Assembly: GCA_005938025.2 (NCBI GenBank)
Contig: VCCI02000001.1
Coordinates: 62,001-126,000 of the forward strand
Origin: Inquilinus sp. KBS0705
GTDB lineage: Bacteria; Bacteroidota; Bacteroidia; Sphingobacteriales; Sphingobacteriaceae
Direction: 5' to 3'
DNA length: 64,000 bases
Positions 36,217-45,585 of this stretch are shown here, one piece after another. Position 1 is the first letter of the stretch, and every line of letters begins with the position of its first letter. Position numbers and translations under genes: made by a program. Under the pieces are notes generated by a model, which was not told where the DNA came from, ran no database searches, and saw only the letters and a program-made list of their open reading frames with translations.

Positions 36217-37547
36217 TACGCCTTGCTATACTCGGTGCCGGCGAAAGTGGTGTTGGGGCGGCATACCTTGCTTTGCAAAAGGGCTATGATGTGTTTGTAT
36301 CTGATTTTGGGCCCGTGGCCGATCATTATAAAAAGCAACTACAGGACTGGAACGTAAAGTTTGAAGAGAACGGCCATACCGAAGCCGAGATACTAAAGGC
36401 GGCAGAGGTAGTAAAAAGCCCCGGTATACCCGATAAGGCACCGATAGTGAAAAAGCTGGTTGAAAAGGCTATCCCGGTAATATCCGAGATAGAGTTTGCA
36501 GGCCGCTACACCGATGCTAAAATGATATGTATAACAGGCTCAAACGGTAAAACGACAACCGCCAGCCTTACTTATCATATCCTTAAAAATGGCGGTTTAA
36601 ATGTAGGCCTGGCAGGTAACATAGGCAAAAGCTTTGCTTACCAGGTAGCTACAGAAAAGTACGAGTACTATGTGCTGGAAATAAGCAGCTTTATGCTGGA
36701 TAGCATGTACAAATTTAAGGCGGATATAGCCGTGTTGCTAAACATTACGCCCGACCATTTAGACAGGTACGATTATAAAATGGAAAATTATGCCGCATCT
36801 AAATACAGGATAACGCAAAACCAGACGGGGAAAGACCATTTTATTTATTGCGCCGACGATGCCGAAACATTGAAGGTGCTGCAAGGCAAGAAAATAGAGG
36901 CGCAGCAACTGCCTTTTTCGATAGAAAAAAGGATTACCACGGGAGCATATCTCGATAAAGACAATATTGTCATAAACATACATCAACAACATTTTACAAT
37001 GTCAATTACCGAACTGGCCCTGCAGGGCAAGCACAACCTTTACAATTCAATGGCATCGGGTATTGTTGCCAAGGTGCTTGAGTTACGCAACGAGACGATG
37101 AGGGAGAGCATGGGTAACTTCCGGAATATTGAACACAGACTGGAGTCGGTGGGTAAAATATCGGGTATCAGCTTCATTAACGATTCAAAAGCTACCAATG
37201 TAAACTCTACTTGGTACGCGTTGGAAAGCATGACCAGCGATGTGGTATTAATATTAGGCGGTGTAGATAAAGGCAACGACTATAGCATGCTTAAATCGCT
37301 GGTGAAGCAAAAGGTAAAGGCAATTGTTTGCCTGGGTAAAGACAACCAGCGCATACACGATGCTTTTGAAGAAGATGTAGAGGTAATTGTAAACACCTCG
37401 TCGGCGGCCGAGGCGGCCCAGGTGGCGTACCATTTAGCCGAAAAGGGCGACACGGTGTTACTATCGCCGGCTTGCGCCAGTTTCGATCTGTTTAAGAACT
37501 ATGAGGATAGGGGCAGGCAGTTTAAAGAGGCGGTAAAAGAATTATAA
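36153..37547 (+). CDS. murD: UDP-MurNAc-L-Ala:D-Glu ligase MurD
   Basis: A 464-residue Mur ligase that adds D-glutamate. RLAILGAGESGVGAAYLAL (residues 23-41) is the usual first strand, CITGSNGKTTTASLTYH near 130 the ATP loop, LLNITPDHLDRY near 196 and FINDSKATNVNSTWYAL near 345 further family sites. The only usable start is TTG 36153; there is no ATG or GTG between it and the conserved strand. The first 22 residues (with KFPLQGAEGAV) are therefore an extension encoded by the repeat element at 36085-36216, absent from MurD proteins I recall. The rest is normal. Confidence 0.93.
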   Translation: MTITNTHSANSKFPLQGAEGAVRLAILGAGESGVGAAYLALQKGYDVFVSDFGPVADHYKKQLQDWNVKFEENGHTEAEILKAAEVVKSPGIPDKAPIVKKLVEKAIPVISEIEFAGRYTDAKMICITGSNGKTTTASLTYHILKNGGLNVGLAGNIGKSFAYQVATEKYEYYVLEISSFMLDSMYKFKADIAVLLNITPDHLDRYDYKMENYAASKYRITQNQTGKDHFIYCADDAETLKVLQGKKIEAQQLPFSIEKRITTGAYLDKDNIVINIHQQHFTMSITELALQGKHNLYNSMASGIVAKVLELRNETMRESMGNFRNIEHRLESVGKISGISFINDSKATNVNSTWYALESMTSDVVLILGGVDKGNDYSMLKSLVKQKVKAIVCLGKDNQRIHDAFEEDVEVIVNTSSAAEAAQVAYHLAEKGDTVLLSPACASFDLFKNYEDRGRQFKEAVKEL

Positions 37548-37640
37548 GATGTGCAGATGTGCGAATATGCAGATGTGCAAATGAAAAGATAAAATCGCCT
37601 TAATCGGTGTAATCAAAATATAATCGGTGTAATCAAAAAA
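37547..37640. repeat. ATGTGCAGAT and AATCGGTGTAATCA repeats between murD and ftsW
   Basis: AGATGTGCAGATGTGC at 37547-37562 and CAGATGTGCAAATG follow the murD stop at once. Then AATCGGTGTAATCAAAA occurs twice (about 37602 and 37620) just before the ftsW ATG. Both words recur together at 52889-53037 and 55842-55922. Confidence 0.7.
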
Positions 37641-37642
37641 AA

Positions 37643-38791
37643 ATGAATCAAATACTCAGTAACGTAAAAGGGGATCGCTGGATATGGCTTATCGTCATAT
37701 TATTATCAGTGATATCATTGCTGGCGGTATATAGCTCAACCGGTACGCTGGCTTATAAGCGCGGCGTTGGTGCCGAATCTATTTTGATGAAACACCTGGC
37801 CATGGTAGTGGGTGGTATAGCGCTGATGTATATTTCGCACCGGTTAGATTATAGGTATTATGCCGGTATCTCAAAAATTTTGATGGCCATTACTATTCCG
37901 TTGCTGTTGTATACGCTATTGTTTGGTAACCACGTAAACGATGCCAGCAGGTGGATATCTATACCGGGTACCGGCCTTACTTTCCAAACATCCGATTTGG
38001 CGAAGTTGGCTTTAATTACTTATTTGGCCCGTACCTTATCGCGCAAGCAAGAAAATATTAAGGATGTTAAAAACTCCTTCATCCCTATTATGGGTTCGGT
38101 TTGCATTGTGTTTATACTGATAGCGCTGGCCAACCTTTCTACCGCACTGATGCTGTTTGGAGTGAGCATATTATTGTTGATCATAGGGCGTATCAGTATT
38201 AAGCAAATAGCGGTAGTATGTTTAGCAGGAGCGGTATTATTATCGGGTGTGGTGTTTTTAGGGCCACGCCGTGCAACTTATGTATCGCGTATACATGCCT
38301 ACATGCACCCCGAGGCAGCTGATAAGGATAAATCCTTCCAGTCTGACCACTCTAAGATAGCGATAGCCACAGGTGGTATAGTAGGTAAAGGCCCGGGCAA
38401 CAGTACCGAGCGTAACTACCTGCCGCACCCCTATTCGGATTTTATATATGCCACGATAGTAGAAGAATACGGATTGATAGGCGGTTTTACCCTGGTAGGC
38501 ATATACCTTTTCCTGCTGTTCCGTTGTATTAAGATTGTAACCAAAGCACCAAAAGCGTTTGGCGCCTTATTAGCGGCAGGTTTAAGTTTTAGCTTAACCA
38601 TACAGGCATTTGCCAATATGGCGGTGGCGGTAGGTTTGGGCCCGGTAACAGGGGTGCCTTTACCACTGGTAAGTATGGGTGGTACATCTATACTGTTTAC
38701 CAGCATAGCGTTCGGAATTATCCTATCGGTAAGTAGGGATATTGATGAGCCTAAAAAGGTAGTGGTGGGAGAAATTAGAGAGGTAGCTTAA
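37643..38791 (+). CDS. ftsW: Septal glycosyltransferase FtsW (SEDS family)
   Basis: A 382-residue SEDS membrane protein with about ten helices that polymerises lipid II at the septum with FtsI. SLLAVYSSTGTLAYKRG near residue 24 opens the family core, HVNDASRWISIPG near 94 contains the conserved W/R site, GKGPGNSTERNYLPHPYSDF near 250-270 is the large periplasmic loop, and GVPLPLVSMGGTSIL near 337 is the C-terminal signature. RodA is similar, but the position between murD and murG identifies FtsW. Confidence 0.94.
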   Translation: MNQILSNVKGDRWIWLIVILLSVISLLAVYSSTGTLAYKRGVGAESILMKHLAMVVGGIALMYISHRLDYRYYAGISKILMAITIPLLLYTLLFGNHVNDASRWISIPGTGLTFQTSDLAKLALITYLARTLSRKQENIKDVKNSFIPIMGSVCIVFILIALANLSTALMLFGVSILLLIIGRISIKQIAVVCLAGAVLLSGVVFLGPRRATYVSRIHAYMHPEAADKDKSFQSDHSKIAIATGGIVGKGPGNSTERNYLPHPYSDFIYATIVEEYGLIGGFTLVGIYLFLLFRCIKIVTKAPKAFGALLAAGLSFSLTIQAFANMAVAVGLGPVTGVPLPLVSMGGTSILFTSIAFGIILSVSRDIDEPKKVVVGEIREVA

Positions 38792-38848
38792 AAGAGAATC
38801 AAGAAGTAAGATTCAAGAAGCAAGAGACAAGATAAAAATATAGAATCG

Positions 38849-39955
38849 GTGAAAGCAAAAAGAATAATCATTAGCGGCGGCGGCACAGGGGGGCATATCT
38901 TCCCGGCTATTGCTATTGCCAATGCCTTAAAAAAGCTTGATCCGGCTACCGAGATATTGTTTGTAGGTGCCAGCGGCCGTATGGAGATGGAAAAAGTGCC
39001 GGCTGCAGGATATAAAATTATAGGTTTAGATATACAGGGCATACAGCGTAAATCGGTATGGAAAAATGTAATGTTCCCTATCAAATTATTAAGAAGTGTG
39101 CGCCGGTCGGTTAAAATTATAAAAGATTTTAAACCCGACGCGGCGGTAGGTGTGGGTGGTTATGCATCGGGGCCGTTGTTATACGCGGCATCAATAAGTG
39201 GTGTACCCACTTTGATACAGGAACAAAACTCTTATGCCGGCATCACCAATAAATGGTTAGGTGCTAAGGCAAAAAAAATATGCGTGGCTTTTGATGGGAT
39301 GGAGAAATTTTTCCCGGCCAATAAGATCATCAAAACAGGCAACCCTATTCGCAAGGAATCGGTAGATATTGCCGGTAAGCAAATGCAGGCATTAGAATTA
39401 TATAAGCTTTCGTCGTTTAAAAAAACAATACTGGTAACGGGTGGAAGTTTAGGTGCGCGCACTTTAAACAACAGTATACTGGCCGGGCTTGATAAAATAA
39501 TTGCCGCTGATGTACAGGTAATATGGCAAACAGGTAAGTTTTATTATAAAAGCATATTAGAACAATTGGGCAGCAATGTTAACCCCAATATATGCGTAGT
39601 GGAATTTTTAAACCGTATGGACCTGGCCTATGCCGCTGCCGATGTGATCATATCGCGGGCAGGTGCGGGTACTATTGCCGAGTTGTGCGTGGTTAAAAAG
39701 CCGGTGATACTGGTGCCATCGCCAAACGTGTCCGAAGATCATCAAACAAAAAACGCGCTGGCCCTGGTGCAGGAAACAGCGGCTGTATTTGTTGCAGATA
39801 GGGATGCGGAAGTAAAACTGATAGATAAAGCATTAGAATTATTAAAAGATAAAGATTTACAAAAAAAATTAAGCAATAACATAGCTAAGCTGGCATTGCC
39901 ACAAGCTGATGAAGTAATTGCCAAAGAGGTTATCCAAATAACAATCAACAATTAA
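38849..39955 (+). CDS. murG: Lipid II synthase MurG (GT28)
   Basis: A 368-residue peripheral membrane glycosyltransferase that adds GlcNAc from UDP-GlcNAc to lipid I. IISGGGTGGHIFPAIAIANA near residues 7-26 is the acceptor loop, GVGGYASGPLLYAA near 95 and EQNSYAGITNKWLG near 118 follow, GGSLGARTLNN near 198 is the second glycine loop and ISRAGAGTIAELC near 268 binds the donor. The start is GTG 38849; no ATG fits. The upstream 57-base gap contains repeated CAAGAAG words. A terminator-like hairpin begins 3 bases after its stop. Confidence 0.95.
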   Translation: MKAKRIIISGGGTGGHIFPAIAIANALKKLDPATEILFVGASGRMEMEKVPAAGYKIIGLDIQGIQRKSVWKNVMFPIKLLRSVRRSVKIIKDFKPDAAVGVGGYASGPLLYAASISGVPTLIQEQNSYAGITNKWLGAKAKKICVAFDGMEKFFPANKIIKTGNPIRKESVDIAGKQMQALELYKLSSFKKTILVTGGSLGARTLNNSILAGLDKIIAADVQVIWQTGKFYYKSILEQLGSNVNPNICVVEFLNRMDLAYAAADVIISRAGAGTIAELCVVKKPVILVPSPNVSEDHQTKNALALVQETAAVFVADRDAEVKLIDKALELLKDKDLQKKLSNNIAKLALPQADEVIAKEVIQITINN

Positions 39956-39958
39956 ACT

Positions 39959-39996
39959 GGCTAATCTCCCGTTGTCACGGGGGATAGCCTTTTTTT
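39959..39996 (+). terminator. Intrinsic terminator between murG and murC
   Basis: GGCTAATCTCCCGT (39959-39972) pairs with ACGGGGGATAGCC (39977-39989) with one bulged A, one G-U pair and loop TGTC, followed directly by seven T. It lies inside the dcw cluster, 3 bases after murG. Confidence 0.85.
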
Positions 39997-40161
39997 AAGG
40001 GTTTGGTTATTGGTTGATTGGATGAATAGAGAGTTTTAAGTATAAGATAGATCAGAGAGTAGTAATTAGAGAATAGAAAAAAATATAGGCAGGCTGATAT
40101 GATGAAAGGGGTGCTTGTAACCATTCACCCAATCAACATAATCAACCACTCACTAAAGACA

Positions 40162-41517
40162 ATGGAATTAAAAAGCGTACAACGGGTTTATTTGGTAGGC
40201 ATAGGGGGCATAGGCATGAGCGGCCTTGCACGCTATTTCCACCATTTAGGTTGCGTTGTATGTGGCTATGATAAAACCCATACTGCCTTAACAGACGAGT
40301 TGCATAACGAGGGCATCCCGGTAGTTTTTGAAGATAGGCAAGATTGGATACCGCTAAGTTTTCAGCAACCATGCGACGGTACGTTGATCATTTACACGCC
40401 GGCTATTCCTAAGGACTCGGTAATATTAAACTATTTCCAAAAGCGTGACTTCGAAATGCAAAAGCGCTCGCAGGTTTTAGGGCTTATCAGCAGGGGCATG
40501 TTTACTATAGCCGTTGCCGGTACACATGGTAAAACCACTACATCGGGTATGATAGCGCATATCCTTAAAGATTCGGGTAAAGATTGCTCGGCATTTTTAG
40601 GTGGTATATCATCCAACTATCAAACCAACGTGCTGTATGGTAAAAATGATATTGTAGTGGTTGAGGCTGACGAATACGATCGTTCGTTTTTAACCCTGAA
40701 CCCTGATATCGCTATCATTACATCGATGGATGCCGACCACCTGGACATATATGGCGACCATTCGCAGTTAGAAGAGTCGTTCCGCCTGTTTGCGTCGCAA
40801 ATTAAGCCGGGCGGGGTACTTATCTACCATAAAGGTTTACCATTGGGCGATGGCTTTACTTACGCCATGAACCAGGAAGCTGGCGCTATGGCAACAAATG
40901 TGCGTATAGAGGATGGCAGCTTTTATTTTGATTTTAATGATGGCAGTACTAGTATACCTAACATACGTATGGGTATTGCCGGCCTTCACAATATAGAGAA
41001 TGCTACTGCAGCCATTGAGGCGGCCTTGCACGTAGAAGTGCCTGCCGAGGCTATACGCGAAGCATTAGGCTCGTTTAAAGGGATTAAACGCAGGTTTGAA
41101 TACATCGTGAGGACTAAGGAACATATTTATATTGATGACTACGCGCATCACCCCGAAGAATTGCGGGCGGCGATAACATCTGTAAGGAAGCTGTATCCGG
41201 CTAAAAAACTGACAGTAATATTTCAGCCGCATTTGTTTACCCGTACACGCGATTTTGTGGACGGATTTGCCGAGGTATTGGACATGGCCGATGAGCTGCT
41301 GCTGCTGGATATTTACCCCGCCCGCGAATTACCTATTGAGGGGGTGGACAGCAACATGATTTTGAGCCGCATGCAATTGGCCAACAAGCGCATTGTGGGT
41401 AAGGACGAAAGCATACAGATAATAAAGAATGAAAGACCCGAATTGCTGTTAACAGTAGGTGCGGGTGATATTGATACTTTGGTTAAACCTTTAAAACAAG
41501 CCCTGGAGTATGTTTAA
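40162..41517 (+). CDS. murC: UDP-MurNAc:L-alanine ligase MurC
   Basis: A 451-residue Mur ligase for the first peptide residue. ATG 40162 is chosen since MELKSVQRVYLVGIGGIGMS gives the normal N-terminus; upstream in-frame ATGs at 40099 and 40102 would add 20 or so unrelated residues. AVAGTHGKTTTSGMIAHILK near residue 117 is the ATP loop, ADEYDRSFLTLNP near 173, and YIDDYAHHPEELRAAI near 326 the C-domain signature. It is separated from murG by 206 bases with a terminator, so it probably has its own promoter. It overlaps ftsQ by 8 bases. Confidence 0.95.
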   Translation: MELKSVQRVYLVGIGGIGMSGLARYFHHLGCVVCGYDKTHTALTDELHNEGIPVVFEDRQDWIPLSFQQPCDGTLIIYTPAIPKDSVILNYFQKRDFEMQKRSQVLGLISRGMFTIAVAGTHGKTTTSGMIAHILKDSGKDCSAFLGGISSNYQTNVLYGKNDIVVVEADEYDRSFLTLNPDIAIITSMDADHLDIYGDHSQLEESFRLFASQIKPGGVLIYHKGLPLGDGFTYAMNQEAGAMATNVRIEDGSFYFDFNDGSTSIPNIRMGIAGLHNIENATAAIEAALHVEVPAEAIREALGSFKGIKRRFEYIVRTKEHIYIDDYAHHPEELRAAITSVRKLYPAKKLTVIFQPHLFTRTRDFVDGFAEVLDMADELLLLDIYPARELPIEGVDSNMILSRMQLANKRIVGKDESIQIIKNERPELLLTVGAGDIDTLVKPLKQALEYV

Positions 41518-42427
41518 AAAGAACATATGGAAACCACTGTTAATAGGTTTGGGTTGGGCAACTACCCTTACCGGCCTGGTGGTGCTGATGAGTTTTATCG
41601 AAGTTAAAAAGGCTGAAGTGGTTTGCAAGGCGGTAAAGGTATATATACCCGGTAACCAGTATTTTATTGACAGGCAGGAGGTTGATAATATTTTGCAAAT
41701 GAGCAGCCATACCTTAATAGGCCGCCGAATGGAGAATATTGATATACATGCTTTAGAAACTAAATTAAAAAACAACCCCTTTGTGGAGTTTGCCAAGGTA
41801 TATATGGATATGGACGGCACCCTGCAGGTTGAGGTTAGCCAGCGCCAGCCTATACTACGGGTAATGAACCGCTTTGATCAGGATTTTTATGTAGACCAGC
41901 ATGGGTTAAAAATGCCGCTATCGCAAAACTTCACCGCAAGGGTATTGGTGGCCAATGGTTTTATAGACGAATTGTTTGCCAATAAGGTTGATTCGCTGCA
42001 CTCGGCTTTGGCGAAAGACATTTTTAAAACGGCGGATTTTATTCGTAAAGACTCGTTGTGGGATGCGCAAATAGCGCAGATATATGTAAACCAGGATCAT
42101 GAACTGGAGTTAATACCCCGGGTAGGGAATCAAAGGATATTACTGGGCAATGCCGATTCGCTTGGCCTTAAGTTTAGTAACCTTAAAATATTTTACAAAA
42201 AAGCATTGCCGATGGTTGGCTGGGATGCTTACAAGGTCATCAATATAAAATACGCCAACCAGGTTGTAGGCATAAAGAACGAAACGCTAATGGACTCGCT
42301 TAAACGCATAGAAACGTTAAAAGCTGATTCGTTAAAACGCATAGTGGTTAAGAAAGATACACTGGACAAGGCAGACGACATGCCTATAATGGAAAGCACA
42401 GATAAAAAGACATCTATTAAAAATTAA
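41510..42427 (+). CDS. ftsQ: Division protein FtsQ
   Basis: A 305-residue bitopic protein: a short cytoplasmic N-terminus, one helix at about residues 9-27 (LIGLGWATTLTGLVVLMSFI), a POTRA-like domain (residues about 40-115, with IDIHALETKLKNNPFVEFAK) and the FtsQ beta domain (about 120-250). The C-terminal 50 residues are charged and repetitive (LKRIETLKADSLKRIVVKKD). It scaffolds the septal FtsLB complex. Assignment rests on topology, the POTRA pattern and position between murC and ftsA. Confidence 0.9.
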   Translation: MFKKNIWKPLLIGLGWATTLTGLVVLMSFIEVKKAEVVCKAVKVYIPGNQYFIDRQEVDNILQMSSHTLIGRRMENIDIHALETKLKNNPFVEFAKVYMDMDGTLQVEVSQRQPILRVMNRFDQDFYVDQHGLKMPLSQNFTARVLVANGFIDELFANKVDSLHSALAKDIFKTADFIRKDSLWDAQIAQIYVNQDHELELIPRVGNQRILLGNADSLGLKFSNLKIFYKKALPMVGWDAYKVINIKYANQVVGIKNETLMDSLKRIETLKADSLKRIVVKKDTLDKADDMPIMESTDKKTSIKN

Positions 42428-42432
42428 TTTAT

Positions 42433-43779
42433 ATGGACAAAAGTTCAACACAAGAAAAAAGTTCGCCAATTGTAGTAGGCCTTGATATAGGAACCACTAA
42501 AATTTGCGCAATTGTTGGCCGCAGAAGCAAGAACGGCAAAATTGAGGTTTTGGGCATCGGCAAAGCCGAGTCGGCGGGTGTTACGCGCGGCATGGTGTCA
42601 AACATCGACAAAACTGTGCAAGGCATTACACTGGCGGTAGATGTAGCCGGTACACAATCAAACGTAGAGATACGCATTGTGAATGTAGGTATAGCGGGCC
42701 AGCATATCAAAAGTTTGCAACATAGGGGCTTAATTACCCGTAAGGACCTAAGCTCGGAAATAAGCCGCAAGGATATTGATAAACTGGTAGAGGATATGTA
42801 CAACCTGGTAATGCCCCCGGGCGAGGAGATCATCCACGTATTACCGCAAGAGTTTACGGTAGATAACGAACCGGGCGTAAAAGACCCGATTGGTATGGCC
42901 GGAGTGCGTTTAGAAGCCAATTTTCACATCATATCTGGCCAGGTAACGGCTATAAAAAACATAGTAAAATGCGTTAACAAAGCCAACCTGGAAAGCCAGG
43001 AACTGATACTGGAGCCACTTGCATCTTCAGAGTCGGTTTTAAGCGACGAGGAAAAAGAAGCCGGTGTGGTTTTAGTAGATATAGGTGGTGGTACTACCGA
43101 CGTGGCCATTTTCCACGAAGGTATTATACGCCATACGGCTGTTATACCGTTTGGTGGTAATAGCGTAACCGAAGATATCCGCGAGGGTTGTTCGGTAATG
43201 CGTAACATAGCCGAGCAGTTAAAAGTGAGGTTTGGATCGGCACTGGCTGAAGAAAATAAAGAGAACGAGATAGTTTGTGTGCCCGGATTACGCGGCCGCG
43301 AACCTAAAGAGATATCGGTTAAAAATCTGGCCTTTGTTATACAGGCCCGTATGGAAGAAATTGTAGAACATGTGTACTACGAGATCAAATCATCAGGTTA
43401 CGAGAAAAAACTGATAGCAGGTATTGTGGTTACAGGCGGTGGTGCGCAGTTAAAGCACTTAACCCAATTAATTGAATACGTTACCGGTTTAGATTGCCGC
43501 GTAGGCTACCCTAACGAGCATTTGGCCAAAAACGAAGTGTTGCCTAAAACCACTTACGAAGAGCTGCAGAGCCCAACGTTTGCAACAGGTATTGGCTTGT
43601 TGATAAAAGGTATCCAAAAAATGGAATACAACGATGTGGCGCACGCGCCGGCAACAACAATTAAGGCCGAAAAAACCAAGTATACCGACGACAGAAAGTT
43701 TGGCTTGCTGGGCAAGATATTGGAGTCGGGAAAGAAGTTTATTAAGGACGATATTAAGGACGAGGACTTCCTGAAATAA
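42433..43779 (+). CDS. ftsA: Division protein FtsA
   Basis: A 448-residue actin-like ATPase that tethers FtsZ to the membrane. PIVVGLDIGTTKICAIVGRR near residue 12 is phosphate loop 1, GVVLVDIGGGTTDVAIFHEG near 211 is phosphate loop 2, GIVVTGGGAQLKHL near 330 is the adenosine motif, and the 1C subdomain lies between about 85 and 165. The C-terminus, KILESGKKFIKDDIKDED, may hold a membrane-targeting amphipathic helix. Starts 5 bases after ftsQ. Confidence 0.95.
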   Translation: MDKSSTQEKSSPIVVGLDIGTTKICAIVGRRSKNGKIEVLGIGKAESAGVTRGMVSNIDKTVQGITLAVDVAGTQSNVEIRIVNVGIAGQHIKSLQHRGLITRKDLSSEISRKDIDKLVEDMYNLVMPPGEEIIHVLPQEFTVDNEPGVKDPIGMAGVRLEANFHIISGQVTAIKNIVKCVNKANLESQELILEPLASSESVLSDEEKEAGVVLVDIGGGTTDVAIFHEGIIRHTAVIPFGGNSVTEDIREGCSVMRNIAEQLKVRFGSALAEENKENEIVCVPGLRGREPKEISVKNLAFVIQARMEEIVEHVYYEIKSSGYEKKLIAGIVVTGGGAQLKHLTQLIEYVTGLDCRVGYPNEHLAKNEVLPKTTYEELQSPTFATGIGLLIKGIQKMEYNDVAHAPATTIKAEKTKYTDDRKFGLLGKILESGKKFIKDDIKDEDFLK

Positions 43780-43801
43780 TATTTATTAACACGAAAACTA
43801 C

Positions 43802-43846
43802 TTTTCCACATTACTGACAATTGTGGATAAAGTTTGTGGATAAAGT
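43802..43846. promoter_or_regulatory. DnaA-box cluster in the ftsA-ftsZ gap
   Basis: TTGTGGATAAAGT occurs twice in perfect tandem (43821-43833 and 43834-43846). Each copy contains TGTGGATAA, the reverse complement of the DnaA box TTATCCACA. A third site, TTTTCCACA (43802-43810, one mismatch), faces them on the plus strand. They lie 64-108 bases before the ftsZ ATG. Confidence 0.65.
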
Positions 43847-43909
43847 GCTAATATTACAATAACGAAGTCTATCTAATCAACGGAATACATATAGCTGAAA
43901 ACAAGGATT

Positions 43910-45511
43910 ATGCAGTTTGAGATGTTAAAGGAAAAATCGTCAATCATCAAAGTAATTGGTGTTGGCGGCGGCGGTGGTAACGCGGTAAACCATATGTACA
44001 GGCAAGGAATAACGGGTGTCGACTTTATAATTTGTAACACCGATGCCCAGGCGCTTGAGTTAAGCCCTATTCCAAACAAGGTACAGTTAGGCGCAAGCTT
44101 AACCGAAGGTATGGGTGCTGGGTCTATCCCCGAAGTTGGCAAAAACTCTGCTATCGAAAATATCGATGATATAAAGCAGATGCTTGGCGTTAATACCAAA
44201 ATGCTATTTATTACAGCAGGTATGGGTGGTGGCACAGGTACAGGCGCAAGCCCTATCATCGCTAAAGCAGCCCGCGAACTTGATATATTAACCGTTGGTA
44301 TTATAACCACTCCGTTCTCTTTTGAAGGCAAACGCCGTAAAATGCAGGCCGAAGAGGGTATGGAAGAATTGAAAAAATATGTCGATTCGTTCCTGGTAAT
44401 ATCAAACGACAGGCTTCGCCAGATATTTGGTAACTTAACCCTTGGTTCGGCATTTGCACAGGCTGATGATATTTTAACAACTGCAGCCAAAGGCATTGCC
44501 GAGATCATCACCCTGCCCGGCTATATCAATGTTGATTTTAAAGATGTGCGCACCGTAATGAAAGACAGTGGCGTATCTATAATGGGTAGCAGCGCTGCCG
44601 AAGGCGAAAACCGTGCATTAAAGGCGGTTGAAGGTGCTTTATCATCGCCTTTATTAAAAGATAACGAGATAGAAGGTGCACGTTACATATTGCTTAACAT
44701 CAGCTCTGGCGAAAAAGAAGTAACCATGGATGAGGTGAGCATTATTACCGACTATATACAGGAAGAAGCCGGTTTAGCCGCCGACCTGATATGGGGTAAC
44801 TGCAAGGACGAGAATTTAGGCGACAAACTATCTGTAACCATCATCGCTACCGGTTTCCAAACCAAGGATGAGCGCGAAAAAGAAAACAGCAACAAAAAAA
44901 TAGTATCGATGCTGGTGCCCGAAAATGCACCATTGGTTAAGCCGGTTAACGAGTTTATTACCCCGGTAAAAACCGACGGTGAAACCGCTGCTATGCCTTA
45001 CATGAAGGGTAAAGAAGCCGAGCCAAAACAAACCGGTTTATTTGACCTGTTTGCTAAAGCCGAAGAGCAGGATGCTAAAGACGAGGTGATAAAGTATGAC
45101 CTTACCGATGAAGTGCCGCAAATAAGTGAAGAACCCGAAATGTCGGAATTTACTTTTAAGGTTACCGAAACCGTTATGAACTTTGAACCTGCCAAAGCCG
45201 AAGTACAGCAAGAACCTGAACCCGAGCCTATAGCCAATGCAGACGATGATAAAACGGATGAATCTATAGAAGAGCAGTTACGTAAATCGCGCGAGCGCAT
45301 TATGCGCCTAAAAGACCTGAGCATGAAGCTGCGCAACGGCAACATACAGGAACTTGAAAACGTACCGGCATATAAACGTAAAGAGATTGCTTTGCAGCAA
45401 ACACCTGCATCTGACGAAAGCCAGATATCAAGGTTCTCCTTACTGCCCGATAGCGAAGGCAAAACAGAGATAAGGAACAATAATTCCTTCCTTCACGATA
45501 ATGTAGACTAA
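43910..45511 (+). CDS. ftsZ: Division GTPase FtsZ
   Basis: A 533-residue tubulin homolog, the ring-forming GTPase. IKVIGVGGGGGNAVNHMY near residue 14 and TAGMGGGTGTGASPIIAKAA near 101-120 (the tubulin signature) form the GTP site; SNDRLRQIFGNLT near 165 and the T7 loop GYINVDFKDVRTVM near 203 complete the fold by about residue 325. A long acidic linker rich in Glu and Pro follows. The end, NNSFLHDNVD, is the Bacteroidota-type tail that should bind FtsA. It closes the dcw cluster with a terminator 20 bases later. Confidence 0.97.
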   Translation: MQFEMLKEKSSIIKVIGVGGGGGNAVNHMYRQGITGVDFIICNTDAQALELSPIPNKVQLGASLTEGMGAGSIPEVGKNSAIENIDDIKQMLGVNTKMLFITAGMGGGTGTGASPIIAKAARELDILTVGIITTPFSFEGKRRKMQAEEGMEELKKYVDSFLVISNDRLRQIFGNLTLGSAFAQADDILTTAAKGIAEIITLPGYINVDFKDVRTVMKDSGVSIMGSSAAEGENRALKAVEGALSSPLLKDNEIEGARYILLNISSGEKEVTMDEVSIITDYIQEEAGLAADLIWGNCKDENLGDKLSVTIIATGFQTKDEREKENSNKKIVSMLVPENAPLVKPVNEFITPVKTDGETAAMPYMKGKEAEPKQTGLFDLFAKAEEQDAKDEVIKYDLTDEVPQISEEPEMSEFTFKVTETVMNFEPAKAEVQQEPEPEPIANADDDKTDESIEEQLRKSRERIMRLKDLSMKLRNGNIQELENVPAYKRKEIALQQTPASDESQISRFSLLPDSEGKTEIRNNNSFLHDNVD

Positions 45512-45531
45512 TTGAGCTAAACCCTATCAAT

Positions 45532-45564
45532 AAGGCCCTTTGCTAACGCACGGGGCCTTTTTTG
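45532..45564 (+). terminator. Intrinsic terminator after ftsZ
   Basis: AAGGCCC (45532-45538) pairs with GGGCCTT (45553-45559) around a 14-base loop, followed by a T run. It marks the end of the division cluster transcript. Confidence 0.75.
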
Positions 45565-45585
45565 TTAAGTGCCTGCAATTTAGGC

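Noticed and set aside
43802..43846. Replication origin
   Set aside because: Only three DnaA boxes, no AT-rich unwinding region of note and no dnaA or dnaN nearby; a regulatory cluster is the more modest reading.
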